The notes beneath the pieces are model-generated. The model was not told the origin of the DNA and made no database searches. It was given only the letters and a program-made list of their open reading frames with translations. Positions 8,497 to 18,537 of a DNA stretch of 41,784 nucleotides are shown in pieces (within the stretch, counting starts at the first letter, position 1; the number at the start of each line of letters is the position of its first letter). A program made the translations under genes and the position numbers. Source of the DNA: an uncultured Alphaproteobacteria bacterium. Lineage in GTDB: Bacteria; Pseudomonadota; Alphaproteobacteria; Rhodobacterales; Rhodobacteraceae. The DNA is taken from positions 1 to 41,784 of the forward strand of contig CACAAX010000013.1 of NCBI GenBank assembly GCA_902530595.1, written 5' to 3'.

Positions 8497-9483
8497 ATGA
8501 GTGAATTGACAAGTTCAGATCGGTCCATAACAGACCCTTGGCAAAAATATTTGGGATGGCTTTTGATAGCTCTTCTCCTGGGCTATGTTACAAACAATTT
8601 TCTTGAGATATACTTAGGTTTCAACAAACCCAATAGCATAACCAATATTCTTACGTTATCTGGTGTATCCGGATTAGTTGTTTACATGGTATTTATCTTT
8701 CTTGCAGTCTTGAAAGTGAAAAGATCCCGAGAAAATTCTTTTCGTAAAGAATCACTAGAACTTCATAGCTATAACGTATTTTTTTTAAGAGGTTGTTTTT
8801 TTGCCGTACTTTTCGTTGGATGTGTGGATTTCACATTAGCACTTGTCAGATCGCTAGATGTACTCAAGTATATTGTAGGAGATTCGACGTCTAGAGCGCT
8901 AGGCTTAGGGAATGTAGTAGGCCCCTACATCCACGTCCCTTTAATATTGTTAGGATTTTTCGTCGCTAGGTTTTCTAGAACCTTAGGGTGGACTTGGTTA
9001 GCACTTTTAATTGTCTTCGCCGAGCTCATAATTGTACTATCGAGATATTTATTTTCCTATGAGCAATCGTTTATGGCCGACTTGGTAAGATATTGGTATG
9101 CGGCATTGTTTCTTTTTGCTTCAGCCTACACTCTTTTTGATGAGGGTCACGTGAGGGTAGATGTATTGTACCAGGGATTTAGCATAAGAACTAAGGCGTT
9201 CATAAACGCTTGGGGCTCATTAGTTTTAGGTATATTAACCATGGTTGTAGTGATCGTGATTGGTTTCAACGGAAAAACTTCAATTATTAATTCTCCTTTG
9301 CTAGTTTTTGAGATTACCAATCAAGGAATTAATGGAATGTATATTAAGTATCAGATGGCATTCTTTTTAGGTATATTTGCTGCTACGATGCTGGTACAGT
9401 TCGTTGTTCAATTCTTTGACAGTGTTGCGGATATATACAGCGAGCCCGGAAAGCGGGACACCTCAATTAAGATAGGAAAATAA
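8497..9483 (+). CDS. dctQ: TRAP transporter small permease (DctQ), long form
   Basis: This 328-residue membrane protein is the small subunit of the TRAP permease. Hydrophobic segments occur near residues 18-40, 50-72, 95-118, 143-165, 165-190, 200-215, 243-265 and 288-308. The DctQ-like part is the second half, with the conserved-type segment LFDEGHVRVDVLYQGFSIRTKAFINAWGS in pieces around residues 210-240. Classical DctQ proteins have about 160-200 residues and four helices, so this is a long variant with extra N-terminal helices, as seen in TRAP systems of the mannitol/2-oxo-acid class. It starts at ATG 8497, 14 bases after the hairpin, and ends 6 bases before dctM. Confidence 0.85.
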   Translation: MSELTSSDRSITDPWQKYLGWLLIALLLGYVTNNFLEIYLGFNKPNSITNILTLSGVSGLVVYMVFIFLAVLKVKRSRENSFRKESLELHSYNVFFLRGCFFAVLFVGCVDFTLALVRSLDVLKYIVGDSTSRALGLGNVVGPYIHVPLILLGFFVARFSRTLGWTWLALLIVFAELIIVLSRYLFSYEQSFMADLVRYWYAALFLFASAYTLFDEGHVRVDVLYQGFSIRTKAFINAWGSLVLGILTMVVVIVIGFNGKTSIINSPLLVFEITNQGINGMYIKYQMAFFLGIFAATMLVQFVVQFFDSVADIYSEPGKRDTSIKIGK

Positions 9484-9489
9484 ACACCG

Positions 9490-12150
9490 ATGGAATTATT
9501 TTTCCTAGCATTTTTGTTTATTACCATGGCATTTGCATTGGGTTCCGGTTATCCGGTTGCTTTTTCGTTGCCAGGTGCTGCTATTATTTCAATATTAGCT
9601 GCTGGTTTAGTAGGAGTTTTGCTGGAAGGAGAAGCAGATGCATATTTTCATATCGGAACTCCTTATGAGTGGCTATCAGCTGGGGTAACTAATTTACGGT
9701 TTGTATATTGGGATGTGGAGCGAGATACTCTTATAGCTATTCCACTATTTATATTTATGGGAATAATGCTTCAAAAGTCTAAAATTGCTGAAGATCTACT
9801 TGTTACGATGGCAAATCTTTTTGGACCAGTCCCAGGAGGGCTAGGTATTTCAGTTGTCTTTGTTGGTGCATTATTAGCGGCAACAACTGGCATTGTTGGC
9901 GCTACAGTGGTCGCGATGGGTCTGATATCGTTGCCAGTAATGCTCCGCAACAAATATTCGCCAGCTCTTGCTACTGGGACGATTGCCGCATCGGGTACCT
10001 TAGGCCAAATTATCCCACCGTCTATTGTTCTTATTATATTGGCAGACCAATTGGGTTCTGCCGCTGATCAAGCGAGTTCAATTAGAAAAAACCTACATAA
10101 AGAAGCAACGGGTGACCTAACCATGCCATCAATGATGGATGTTACCTCTACAAGCGCAGGAGAAATGTTCTTAGGTGCTTTCGTTCCTGGTATAGTGTTG
10201 GTCTTGTTATATATGATATTTATTCTAGTTCTTGCATTATTTTTTCCCCGTTTAGCGCCGTCTGTGCCTTATAACGGTAAAATGAACGGTGCTTTTTGGA
10301 TACGAGTTGGTTTTATACTAATCCCTCCTTTAACATTAATTATACTGGTTTTAGGTTCAATTATCTCGGGTATAGCGACCGTAAATCAGGCCGGAGCAAT
10401 AGGCGCTGCTGGAGCCATTGTTATGGCAGGGTACAGACTAAATCCAAAACAGGATTTCACAGCTTATCTTCCAGCCTTGTTACTCCTTATTTCCATATTG
10501 ATAATGGCTTTCGCTCTTATAAATTTCGACATGAATGTGCTTTTAATCCAAAATGCGAGAGATCTTTCCGGAATACTCATTGGTTTTGTAGGATCAGTTA
10601 TGTTTATCATCTCGTTGGTATGGAGCTGTGTAAGGCTTTATAAAATAGAGGGTACGTTGAATGACGTGATGCTCGAAACAGCAAAGACAACATCACTGGT
10701 CTTTATTATTCTGTTAGGAGCTGCTGTTCTGACAGCAGCATTCAGGGCTTTTGGGGGTGAAGAGTTAGTCAGAGAGTTTCTCAATTCCTTGCCGGGCGGT
10801 TTTTGGGCAAAATTTATCATAGTGATGGCGGTAATCTTCGTCCTCGGCTTTTTTTTAGACTTTATTGAAATTGCTGTGGTTGTGGTGCCAATTGTAGCTC
10901 CGATACTTTTGGCGGATCCTTCCGCAAATATCACTGCGGTATGGCTCGGAGTTATGATAGGGCTAAATATTCAAACATCCTTTCTTACTCCACCCTTTGG
11001 ATTTGCCTTGTTTTATCTAAGAGGTGTCGCTCCAGCAATTGTAAAAACCGTACAAATGTACAAAGGTGTTGTTCCGTTCATTTTGCTGCAAATACTTGCT
11101 CTTTTCATTGTTGGATACTACCCCGCATTGGTTAATTATCTACCCAATAGGACTAGCTTTTTGTCCGAAAATTCGCCACCACCAAAAAACCCTAGACTTC
11201 AATTGTGTATAGAGGAGTACAGTGCAAATATATTGTACAACGGCGACAACTCGGTGCAGAAGGCTATAACGAAGATGAAATCTTTAAACTTAGAGGTTCT
11301 ACCTGAAAAAGTTTCAAAGTCCCTCATTGGGGCTGTTGCAGACGCAGAAAAGGCTGTATTGAGCCTTCAGAATGCTATAGACCAAAACGCGAAGATACAG
11401 ACTGCTGCGCTTGATTACCAACCAATTCAAAGGCTTGTCAGAAGAATAGAGGGCAAAATCAATATACTAAAAAAAGATATAAAAGATATAAAGAAAGACA
11501 TAGTACTTCAGAAAACGCTTAAAAACTCCGATAAAGTGAAAGAACTTGAAGGGGAAGTACTCGAACTTGAAAGTGAAATTAAGCTTCTTGAGACGGAGAT
11601 ACCTAGAAGCTGGTATAGTACTTACAAGGAATTTAATGCTCTAATGAAAGAGGAAGAAAAACTTAGAAATATTTATAGAAGATCTGGCGATAAAAGCTAC
11701 CAGACTGTAGAAGAAATTTTACTTATCTTTTCAAACTCTGCAGCAATATCAAAAAAGAATACCGAATTTGACCGCTTGGTTAAAGATCTATCAAACTATG
11801 ACAAAGATGAAAAAATTGAGCTTCTAAAGAACTTTTCAAAAAGTATAAATTCAGTTGCAGGGCTAAGTAGCGTAAAACGTAGCATTTCGAAAGCACTAAA
11901 AGAGTTGAAGAGGAAAAACGTCAAGCAAGATAAAGTAGATAAGGCGCTGGTAAAAGCTGAAGAGGAGATGGATTTTTTGGCTAGTTGGGTGGGCAGTGCC
12001 AGAGCAGAATTGGAGATGCCATTGGAAGAGTTTAGTGTCGCAATATCGACCAGTATAGGGCTTAGATCTCAAGAGAATTTTAGTAAAGAATTAGCTCTTT
12101 CTCTCGCTGCTTGTAACGCAAACCATAGAGATCTTTCACTTTACTTTTAG
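9490..12150 (+). CDS. dctM: TRAP transporter large permease (DctM) with long coiled-coil C-terminal extension
   Basis: Residues 1 to about 550 form the DctM transport domain, a sodium-coupled carrier for the acid delivered by DctP. Landmarks are PLFIFMGIMLQKS, GATVVAMGLISLPVM, TIAASGTLGQIIPPSIVL, LGFFLDFIEIAV and QTSFLTPPFGFALFYLRG. The usual domain is about 430 residues; this subclass has a loop insertion near residues 190-215. After NYLPNRTS at about 549 comes a soluble region of some 330 residues, largely helical and highly charged, with a strong heptad-like stretch near 645-705 (repeated Lys-Asp-Ile and Leu-Glu units). Similar tails seem to exist in related alphaproteobacterial permeases, but I know of no function. 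The frame is open throughout, so this is not an obvious artefact. Confidence 0.9.
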   Translation: MELFFLAFLFITMAFALGSGYPVAFSLPGAAIISILAAGLVGVLLEGEADAYFHIGTPYEWLSAGVTNLRFVYWDVERDTLIAIPLFIFMGIMLQKSKIAEDLLVTMANLFGPVPGGLGISVVFVGALLAATTGIVGATVVAMGLISLPVMLRNKYSPALATGTIAASGTLGQIIPPSIVLIILADQLGSAADQASSIRKNLHKEATGDLTMPSMMDVTSTSAGEMFLGAFVPGIVLVLLYMIFILVLALFFPRLAPSVPYNGKMNGAFWIRVGFILIPPLTLIILVLGSIISGIATVNQAGAIGAAGAIVMAGYRLNPKQDFTAYLPALLLLISILIMAFALINFDMNVLLIQNARDLSGILIGFVGSVMFIISLVWSCVRLYKIEGTLNDVMLETAKTTSLVFIILLGAAVLTAAFRAFGGEELVREFLNSLPGGFWAKFIIVMAVIFVLGFFLDFIEIAVVVVPIVAPILLADPSANITAVWLGVMIGLNIQTSFLTPPFGFALFYLRGVAPAIVKTVQMYKGVVPFILLQILALFIVGYYPALVNYLPNRTSFLSENSPPPKNPRLQLCIEEYSANILYNGDNSVQKAITKMKSLNLEVLPEKVSKSLIGAVADAEKAVLSLQNAIDQNAKIQTAALDYQPIQRLVRRIEGKINILKKDIKDIKKDIVLQKTLKNSDKVKELEGEVLELESEIKLLETEIPRSWYSTYKEFNALMKEEEKLRNIYRRSGDKSYQTVEEILLIFSNSAAISKKNTEFDRLVKDLSNYDKDEKIELLKNFSKSINSVAGLSSVKRSISKALKELKRKNVKQDKVDKALVKAEEEMDFLASWVGSARAELEMPLEEFSVAISTSIGLRSQENFSKELALSLAACNANHRDLSLYF

Positions 12151-12156
12151 TAAAAT

Positions 12157-12963
12157 TTACTGATCTGAAGGTAAGTAAATAGGCACGCCGAGCTTTTCTT
12201 TAGAATCTTTTACATTATCGGGTCTATTAGGACCAACTTTGGTAGAGCAAATCCACTTATCTTCTGTGAATACCTCGAGAGGACTAAACCTTTTTTTATA
12301 GTCCATTTTAGAGCTTCCTTTAACCCAATAGCCCAGATAAACGAACTTAAGAGTCATTTCTAATGCTAGTCTGTTATGATCTATAATCATATATGTCCCA
12401 AGACTTCTCTCCTTGAGATATGGGTTAAATACTGAATAGACCATCGAGATACCATCATCCAAAATGTCGACTAACGAAAAACTAATTAGTTCTAACTCAC
12501 CATTTTTTTTTGCATAGTATTCAATTAACTTGGATTCAACATTTGTCTCTTCAATCATTGCAGTAAAGTCGTCAGCATCCATATCCGACATTCCTCCATT
12601 GGGATGTCTTGCGGTTATATATTTTTTGAAAAGATTATATTGGGCATCGGTTGCCAGTGGAGGATTAACAACTCTTACAATATCTGAGTTTTTTGAAAGT
12701 ATTCTCTTTTGTGACTTTGAAGGTTTGAATTCGCTACTTGAAATTCTTGCTGACATACATGCGCTGCAGTTTGCACAAGAAGGCCTATATAATACATTTT
12801 GTGATCGTCTAAACCCTTGTTTTGATAAAGAATTATTAAGACGTCTAGAATTAGTTCCATATAAAGCTGTGAACAGCTTCCTTTCGACCTGATTATCTAA
12901 ATAAGGACAATCTTGTGGGGCAGTAACATAAAATTGTGGATTTTTAGGAAGAGTGTGTCGCAT
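12157..12963 (-). CDS. bpt: Aspartate/glutamate leucyltransferase
   Basis: This 268-residue enzyme transfers leucine from Leu-tRNA to the N-terminal Asp or Glu of proteins, marking them for ClpS/ClpAP degradation in the bacterial N-end-rule pathway. The N-terminal part has [18 protein letters not shown] and [16 protein letters not shown], whose spaced cysteines are typical; the C-terminal half has [25 protein letters not shown] and [15 protein letters not shown], the acyltransferase (GNAT-like) part. Length matches the family. It starts 26 bases after the metA stop on the same strand and ends convergent with dctM, 6 bases apart. Confidence 0.95.
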   Translation of the reverse strand: MRHTLPKNPQFYVTAPQDCPYLDNQVERKLFTALYGTNSRRLNNSLSKQGFRRSQNVLYRPSCANCSACMSARISSSEFKPSKSQKRILSKNSDIVRVVNPPLATDAQYNLFKKYITARHPNGGMSDMDADDFTAMIEETNVESKLIEYYAKKNGELELISFSLVDILDDGISMVYSVFNPYLKERSLGTYMIIDHNRLALEMTLKFVYLGYWVKGSSKMDYKKRFSPLEVFTEDKWICSTKVGPNRPDNVKDSKEKLGVPIYLPSDQ

Positions 12964-12989
12964 AGCTAAGAATAACCTTAAATTTAGAG

Positions 12990-13910
12990 TTATTTCAAGC
13001 CAATCTTTTCTATCTCAAAAGGAGTAGTCTGATATATCTCGTTTATCCAGTTGCCGTATAAAAGATGTGCATGACTGCGCCACCTATTTATAGGATCTTT
13101 TTTTGGATCATTGTTGGGGAAATAGTTTTTTGGAACCTGAAAATTTTTTTCAGTGTTTTTATCTCTCACATACTCTTCGTTTAGAGTGTTGCTATCATAC
13201 TCCAAATGATTGAGCAAAAATAAAAAGTTCCTTTCCTTATCTTCTATGAGACAAGGTCCGACTTCATCGGATTCCAAAAGTATTTCTAGGCTCTTGTTCT
13301 TAACGATTTCATGTTTTGATATTTCTGTCCAGCGACTCACTGGAACAATCAAATCGTCTGAAAAACCTCTTAAAAAATGCGAGGTAACTTTTTTATTCTT
13401 ATGCCGAAACAATCCTAAAGCCTTTTTTTCTAACATGATTTTTTCTATAGTGTAAAAATAATAAAGCATAGCCATAGCACCCCAACAAACTCCAAATACG
13501 GAGTGGACAGACGATTTTGCCCATTCGAAAATATTTGTCAATTCTCCCCAATAATCAACTGCTTCAAATGGAAGATGCTCTATAGGTGCCCCAGTAATTA
13601 TAAGGCCATCGTATTTGTTATCACGAACGCTATCAAAGGTTTTATAGAAGTTTTCAAGATGCTCTTTAGATGTATTTTTTGAAACGTGTGATGATACTCT
13701 TAATAAGGTAAACTCTATTTGCAGAGGAGTGGCTCCGATGAGCCGTGCAAATTGAGTCTCCGTTTTTATTTTTTCTGGCATTAAGTTGAGTAATATAATC
13801 TGTAGAGGACGTATATCTTGCTTCTCGGCTAATTGATAAGACATTACCATAACACCTTCATTCTGAAGAATATCAAAGGCTGGTAAATTTTTAGGAATTT
13901 TTATCGGCAT
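12990..13910 (-). CDS. metA: Homoserine O-acetyltransferase, MetA family
   Basis: This 306-residue enzyme activates homoserine for methionine synthesis. The catalytic cysteine is Cys142 in [10 protein letters not shown], and HLEYD near residue 235-240 supplies the His and Glu of the site. Residue 111, in [10 protein letters not shown], is Glu. In characterised MetA proteins Glu111 favours acetyl-CoA and Gly111 favours succinyl-CoA, so acetyl transfer is predicted despite the usual succinyltransferase label. The start at 13910 lies inside the last codons of the upstream P-loop gene (20-base overlap), which suggests translational coupling. Confidence 0.95.
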   Translation of the reverse strand: MPIKIPKNLPAFDILQNEGVMVMSYQLAEKQDIRPLQIILLNLMPEKIKTETQFARLIGATPLQIEFTLLRVSSHVSKNTSKEHLENFYKTFDSVRDNKYDGLIITGAPIEHLPFEAVDYWGELTNIFEWAKSSVHSVFGVCWGAMAMLYYFYTIEKIMLEKKALGLFRHKNKKVTSHFLRGFSDDLIVPVSRWTEISKHEIVKNKSLEILLESDEVGPCLIEDKERNFLFLLNHLEYDSNTLNEEYVRDKNTEKNFQVPKNYFPNNDPKKDPINRWRSHAHLLYGNWINEIYQTTPFEIEKIGLK

Positions 13911-14703
13911 TATTGGCCCTTAATTTTACTCTGATCGCAAACTCTATAGCCCCTATTAAATCGGCAGCAGTTTTTACTTCACGCAATCGCTCGACATTTA
14001 ATGATATACCCCAATTTTTGGATATTGTATCGAAAATTGCTTTTCTTCTTTTAATAAGAGCCTTAAATCCATAGATCATGAAATCATCTGGATTTATCTG
14101 ATCATTAATATTTGAAACATCATTCCTAAAATTTTGCCATAAAGAATTTAAGAAATCTTCCTGAAAATACATTGGTTTAGGTTTGGCAAGAAATCTCTCA
14201 ATTAATACTTGATGCATCGAGTCGGGTGCTTCAAGACAGATTATGAGGAAGTTCTTGGATAGTGATTTTAGTATTGTATCATTTTCGTCGGAAGGGTTCA
14301 CTAACTCACAAATTGAACCAGATGTATCACACACAAAGTGCGACAATTCCGGTGAACGTTCTACTAGTGAACTCGCATTGAGCGTTGCCTTAATTTCTGC
14401 ATCGCGATGTAGTTGTTGGCGGGTTAAATATTCCGAAAATGATATTCCTCCCATCGACTGAGAGCCCGGTTTACCGAGAAAATTAGATAAATTCGTTAAA
14501 TTACCAACCTCAAAACCATCCAGTAAATTTCTATGCGTATTTTTAAATAAAATTTTACCTATTTCATAATCCACTGAATAGTGCAACCAATCATCTTGTT
14601 TTACCAAGGTGCGAGAGATAAATGTTTTCCCAAGCCCAGACATGCCTAGCAAGGCGAAACGCTTAAACTGGAAACCAGGGCTTTCATTAGCATTTATTTT
14701 CAT
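13891..14703 (-). CDS. P-loop ATPase/kinase-like protein of unknown function
   Basis: This 270-residue protein has a Walker A motif GMSGLGKT at about residues 19-26, followed by HYSVDYEIG and, near the middle, [15 protein letters not shown], which could serve as the Walker B region. These segments resemble an uncharacterised P-loop family that I recall from other Alphaproteobacteria, usually annotated only as ATPase. There is no membrane segment. The size and single P-loop fit a kinase-like or GTPase-like fold. It overlaps the 5' end of metA by 20 bases and follows DUF2244 by 33 bases, so it may be made with both. I do not assign a substrate. Confidence 0.75.
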   Translation of the reverse strand: MKINANESPGFQFKRFALLGMSGLGKTFISRTLVKQDDWLHYSVDYEIGKILFKNTHRNLLDGFEVGNLTNLSNFLGKPGSQSMGGISFSEYLTRQQLHRDAEIKATLNASSLVERSPELSHFVCDTSGSICELVNPSDENDTILKSLSKNFLIICLEAPDSMHQVLIERFLAKPKPMYFQEDFLNSLWQNFRNDVSNINDQINPDDFMIYGFKALIKRRKAIFDTISKNWGISLNVERLREVKTAADLIGAIEFAIRVKLRANNADKNS

Positions 14704-14736
14704 ATGACTTCAAGAATATCAATCAAAGTTGATATA

Positions 14737-15240
14737 TCATGCACTGTTCGCTTTAGCCAGTGCATTTTGAATTTTATCTCGTAGCTCAAGGCGTTCATCA
14801 GGGCTCAAAAATGCCCCCAATTCAATACGCTTTCCTTTCCCTGCTAATGTTAGGTAATTTTTTAATCTTGGATTATTAATATCGAGATGCACCTTAGTCC
14901 AATAAGGATTACACTCCCAAGTCAGTCGCTCCTTATTTTTTTCTTGGTGCACTACTTTAATCTTTCTTTTTGAAATCAAGATTTCTTCGAAAGTGCTACC
15001 CTGTTGAAAGTTTTTTTGAAGTAGGGTTAGAAAAAGATAGAATGTCAAACCCGAAAAAATCGTAAGTGTTGTACCTATTGGACTGCCAATAAAAGGTATT
15101 ATAGGAAGCAAAAAACCGCATGCTATTACAGCAAAAACTACTTTAGTTCCATTTGAATTTAGGGATCTATTTGGCACCAAACGAATGTTTATGAACGGTG
15201 CCTCATTTGCGTCACCCCAATTATCCGATATTTTCAACAT
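14737..15240 (-). CDS. DUF2244 integral membrane protein
   Basis: This 167-residue protein matches DUF2244 in pattern: an N-terminal NIRLVPNRSLN segment, two adjacent membrane helices at about residues 33-51 and 54-72, and a cytoplasmic C-terminal half with TWECNPYWTKV and a final LSPDERLELRDKI helix. The family is often found beside cytochrome oxidase genes in Alphaproteobacteria; its role is unknown, possibly in oxidase assembly. Here it begins 11 bases after the ctaD stop, strongly suggesting co-transcription. Confidence 0.88.
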   Translation of the reverse strand: MLKISDNWGDANEAPFINIRLVPNRSLNSNGTKVVFAVIACGFLLPIIPFIGSPIGTTLTIFSGLTFYLFLTLLQKNFQQGSTFEEILISKRKIKVVHQEKNKERLTWECNPYWTKVHLDINNPRLKNYLTLAGKGKRIELGAFLSPDERLELRDKIQNALAKANSA

Positions 15241-15251
15241 GAAAACCCTAA

Positions 15252-16898
15252 TTAGTGGCTAGTTGATTTGGACTCCCACATGTCTCGTGTAGGTAATGTT
15301 TCAAAGGTGTGCTCGGGCGGTGGATTTGGTAATGTCCACTCCAACGTATCGGCGTGCTTCCCCCAATAAGCTTCCTCTGTTACACGTCTTCCCCACATTA
15401 ATGTATAAAAAACTATACCAAAGAAAAATATAAATGATCCAAAGGATATGAAAGCGCCAATAGATGATACATAATTCCATAATGCAAATTGCTCTGGGTA
15501 ATCTATGTACCGTCGGGGCATACCTTGCCGCCCAAGAAAGTGTTGTGGGAAAAAAGTGATATTTGAACCAATGAACATGGCCCAGAAGTGTAGTTTTCCT
15601 GCCCATTCTGGATACTGACGACCAGACATTTTCCCTATCCAATAATATATCCCGGCAAAGATGCAAAAGACGGCACCTAAAGACATCACGTAGTGAAAGT
15701 GAGCTACAACATAGTAAGTGTCGTGGTAGGCTCTATCAATCCCTGCTTGGCTTAAAACTATGCCTGTCACTCCACCGACCGTGAAAAGAAACAGGAAGCC
15801 TATCGACCATAACATCGGTGTTTTAAACTCAACTGATCCTCCCCACATTGTGGCAATCCATGAAAAAATTTTTATCCCGGTAGGAACCGCTATAACCATT
15901 GTTGCAAGCATAAAATAAGCTTGCTGCGTAACAGACATACCAACCGTATACATATGATGGGCCCAGACAACAAAACCCAAAGCACCAATTGCTATCATAG
16001 CGTACACCATTGGTAGATATCCGAATACTGGCTTCTTAGAAAAAGTTGAAATAACATGACTTACTATTCCAAACCCAGGAATAACAATCATGTAAACTTC
16101 TGGGTGGCCAAAAAACCATAATAGATGCTGATAAAGTACTGGATCACCACCTCCTGCAGGATCAAAAAATGTCGTGCCAAAATTTCTGTCAGTTAGCAGC
16201 ATTGTAATCGCACCGGCTAATACAGGTAGTGACAAAAGTATTAGAAAAGCCGTAACTACTATTGACCAGGGAAAAAGAGGTGTTTTGTGAAGTGTCATAC
16301 CTGGTGCGCGCATATTTAAAAATGTTGTAATCATATTTATGGCGCTTAGTATTGACGAAGCTCCAGATAAATGAATAGCGAATATTGCTAAATCCATTGA
16401 CATCCCCTGCTCAGAGGTTGACAAAGGAGCGTACAATACCCATCCAACACCAGATCCTAATTGACCATTTCCTCCCGGTGCTAACAAGCTACATACTGCG
16501 AGTGATGAACCTGCGACATATAACCAATAAGATAAGTTATTCATTCTTGGGAACGCCATATCAGGTGCCCCAATCATTAAAGGCATGAAGTAGTTACCAA
16601 AACCACCGAAGAGAGCTGGAATGACAACGAAAAACATCATCAATACACCATGGCCAGTAATTAAAACATTCCACATATGCCCATTTGGCTCACCATCGGC
16701 ATTAGTCATATACTGGACCCCTGGTTCCATAAGCTCTAATCTCATATACACGGTAAATGCAACCGCGATAAAACCCAAAAGGGCCGCAGTAAATATATAT
16801 AAAATACCTATATCCTTATGATTTGTTGACATAAACCAACGAGTGAAGAAATTTTTCTTTTCGTGTTCATGTGAAATTTGATCTGTAACATCAACCAT
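15252..16898 (-). CDS. ctaD: Cytochrome c oxidase subunit I, aa3-type (A1)
   Basis: This 548-residue, twelve-helix subunit binds heme a, heme a3 and CuB and reduces oxygen while pumping protons. [17 protein letters not shown] carries the CuB His, the cross-linked Tyr, and the D-channel Glu typical of A1-type oxidases. [10 protein letters not shown] supplies the paired CuB histidines, and [15 protein letters not shown] the two heme histidines. It starts [21 protein letters not shown], in line with alphaproteobacterial CtaD. Subunits II and III are not here, which is usual since ctaCBGE often lie elsewhere. It heads a run of five minus-strand genes with short gaps. Confidence 0.97.
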   Translation of the reverse strand: MVDVTDQISHEHEKKNFFTRWFMSTNHKDIGILYIFTAALLGFIAVAFTVYMRLELMEPGVQYMTNADGEPNGHMWNVLITGHGVLMMFFVVIPALFGGFGNYFMPLMIGAPDMAFPRMNNLSYWLYVAGSSLAVCSLLAPGGNGQLGSGVGWVLYAPLSTSEQGMSMDLAIFAIHLSGASSILSAINMITTFLNMRAPGMTLHKTPLFPWSIVVTAFLILLSLPVLAGAITMLLTDRNFGTTFFDPAGGGDPVLYQHLLWFFGHPEVYMIVIPGFGIVSHVISTFSKKPVFGYLPMVYAMIAIGALGFVVWAHHMYTVGMSVTQQAYFMLATMVIAVPTGIKIFSWIATMWGGSVEFKTPMLWSIGFLFLFTVGGVTGIVLSQAGIDRAYHDTYYVVAHFHYVMSLGAVFCIFAGIYYWIGKMSGRQYPEWAGKLHFWAMFIGSNITFFPQHFLGRQGMPRRYIDYPEQFALWNYVSSIGAFISFGSFIFFFGIVFYTLMWGRRVTEEAYWGKHADTLEWTLPNPPPEHTFETLPTRDMWESKSTSH

Positions 16899-17015
16899 TA
16901 AAAGACGCCCCCTTTAGCACTGACAGTAAATTGATTAATCTATTCATATATAGTACATCCTTATTAAGTTTTCCACCCAAAATTTAGAGACCGTTCGACG
17001 CACGTGAGAGATTGC

Positions 17016-17669
17016 TCATTTTGTAAAAATTTTTGAAAAAGTTTGCTTAAATATCTTATCAACATCGGCCGTTTTTATTTTAACTCCAAGCTCGTGTAAA
17101 GATGTCACTCCTTTTCCAGATATACCGCAAGGATTAATGTTATTGAAAAAGTTAAGGTTGGGATTTACGTTTAATGCTAAGCCATGGAATGTGACCCATT
17201 TCTTTACCCTTAGTCCAAGTGCTGCTATTTTCTTATCACGGGTTCCATCTATGTTAACACAACCAGGACCCTTAACCCAAACCCCAACCATTCCTGGAAT
17301 TCTATACCCTAAAATGCCTAGTTCTTTAAGGACCAAAATAAGCCATTCTTCAATATTCCATACTAATTTTTTTATGTCTTTGTTTCCGTTTCGCAAATCG
17401 AGCATTAGATAGACAATTCGTTGACCGGGACCATGATAGGTTGTCTGCCCACCCCTTTTTGTTTGATGCATCGGAATATTGATATGATTCTTGAAGTCGC
17501 TCCTCTTCGCAGATGTGCCAAGCGTGAAAAGGCTGTCATGCTCTAAAAACCAGATAAGCTCTGTCTTTTGGTTTGAAATTATATCTTCAACTCGTTTAGA
17601 CATCATATCCTCGGCAATTTTGTAATCTACAAGATTTTTATCGTGCTTCCATTCTATCATTTGTGCCAT
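17016..17669 (-). CDS. lipB: Lipoyl(octanoyl) transferase
   Basis: This 217-residue enzyme moves octanoate from acyl carrier protein to lipoyl domains of dehydrogenase complexes and the glycine cleavage system, the first step of lipoate assembly. RGGQTTYHGPGQ (about 72-83) is the substrate-binding segment. Lys147 in KKIAALGLRVKKWVTFHG and Cys181 in NPCGISGKGVTSL are the catalytic dyad. Length fits. The start at 17669 gives MAQMIEW. It is transcribed away from tRNA-Leu and is separated from ctaD by 117 bases. Confidence 0.96.
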   Translation of the reverse strand: MAQMIEWKHDKNLVDYKIAEDMMSKRVEDIISNQKTELIWFLEHDSLFTLGTSAKRSDFKNHINIPMHQTKRGGQTTYHGPGQRIVYLMLDLRNGNKDIKKLVWNIEEWLILVLKELGILGYRIPGMVGVWVKGPGCVNIDGTRDKKIAALGLRVKKWVTFHGLALNVNPNLNFFNNINPCGISGKGVTSLHELGVKIKTADVDKIFKQTFSKIFTK

Positions 17670-17739
17670 AAGTATTAACGTGTTGCTTTTTTTGGGAAAA
17701 TATCATATCTAACTCCAGATTGAAAATGGTATTGATTAT

Positions 17740-17826
17740 GCGGCTGTGGCGGAATCGGTAGACGCGCAGCGTTGAGGTCGCTGTGGGGTAAAACCCGTGG
17801 AAGTTCAAGTCTTCTCAGCCGCACCA
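17740..17826 (+). tRNA. tRNA-Leu, anticodon GAG
   Basis: This 87-base class II tRNA has acceptor arms GCGGCTG (17740-17746) and CAGCCGC (17816-17822), discriminator A, and an encoded CCA at 17824-17826. The D-arm reads GGCGGAATCGGTAGACGC, the anticodon loop TTGAGGT gives anticodon GAG, a variable arm with GTGGGGTAAAACCCGTGG is present, and the T-arm is GTTCAAGTC. It reads CUC and CUU codons. Confidence 0.96.
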
Positions 17827-17966
17827 CAATTTGGACCCAGTTTGGCGTTTAGAACTAGTTAAGAGTAGTTTACTCTGGTTGAGCAAAAGAAAAAAACGAG
17901 AAATTTTCATTTTAAGAGCACGATGGTATATCAAGTATCAAAAGCAATTATTTTTGGAGACTAAAT

Positions 17967-18293
17967 TTGGAAAAGTACATAAAGGTGCTTAGGCTATTAG
18001 AGGAACGAAACTGGGAAGAGATGAAAGAATGGCTACACGAAGATTTTATGTATATAAAAGAAACAGCTTTATCAGATCGCTTAGAACATGTTGAAACATT
18101 AGAGAAACAATTTACAGAAAAAGCTGCTATACACGAACCTGAATTACTACATGAAGATGAAGATATGATGGCTTTTAAGCATTTGGTTAGTCAAAAAAAT
18201 GGTAAAAAATATAGAGTTACTCAAATCCAACTTTATAAAGATGGAAAGGTCTGGAGAGAAATCAGTAATGCTATTGATACAGACAAAAAATAA
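17967..18293 (+). CDS. Small NTF2/SnoaL-like protein
   Basis: This 108-residue soluble protein has the pattern of a minimal NTF2-like alpha+beta domain: an N-terminal helix pair with LLEERNWEEMKEWLHEDFMYIKETAL split over residues 9-35, a polar middle, and a final strand pair IQLYKDGKVWREISN (85-99). It starts at TTG 17967 with GGAG at 17956-17959. It is a paralog of the minus-strand protein at 23898-24233: WLHEDFMYIKET matches ILHDEYLYLRET and QLYKDGKVWRE matches QLWKDNKVWRD. NTF2-like domains serve as small enzymes (cyclases, isomerases) or binding modules; no catalytic residue assignment is possible here. Family placement is by pattern only. Confidence 0.6.
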   Translation: MEKYIKVLRLLEERNWEEMKEWLHEDFMYIKETALSDRLEHVETLEKQFTEKAAIHEPELLHEDEDMMAFKHLVSQKNGKKYRVTQIQLYKDGKVWREISNAIDTDKK

Positions 18294-18357
18294 TTGTTAG
18301 TGCTATCCCATTAGCTGTAAACGAGCAAAATATAGAAAAGAAATTTTTTTTAGGTCT

Positions 18358-18537
18358 CTAGTTCTGGGAAAACAGATAAATTATCAAAGCGCCAAGTTGC
18401 ATAGTTATTATTAATAATAAAGGTATTACGATAAAGACTAAGTAAGTTCCTAGTCTATCTAATCTCTTCTCCACCTTTTGAGTGTATATATCTATAATCT
18501 CGACAGCTTTTTCAGTAGCCACTTCCATCTCCACCAT
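18358..18537 (-). CDS. Possible small single-pass membrane protein
   Basis: This 59-codon frame begins at ATG 18537 (MVEMEVATEKAV) and has an amphipathic, charged N-terminal half followed by one strong hydrophobic segment (about residues 34-55, YLVFIVIPLLLIITMQ onward), ending SQN. It overlaps the 3' end of the mini-lipoprotein gene by 26 bases, so it could be translated by coupling; no clear ribosome site of its own is seen. The hydrophobic pattern supports a real protein, but small size makes this tentative. Confidence 0.35.
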   Translation of the reverse strand: MVEMEVATEKAVEIIDIYTQKVEKRLDRLGTYLVFIVIPLLLIITMQLGALIIYLFSQN

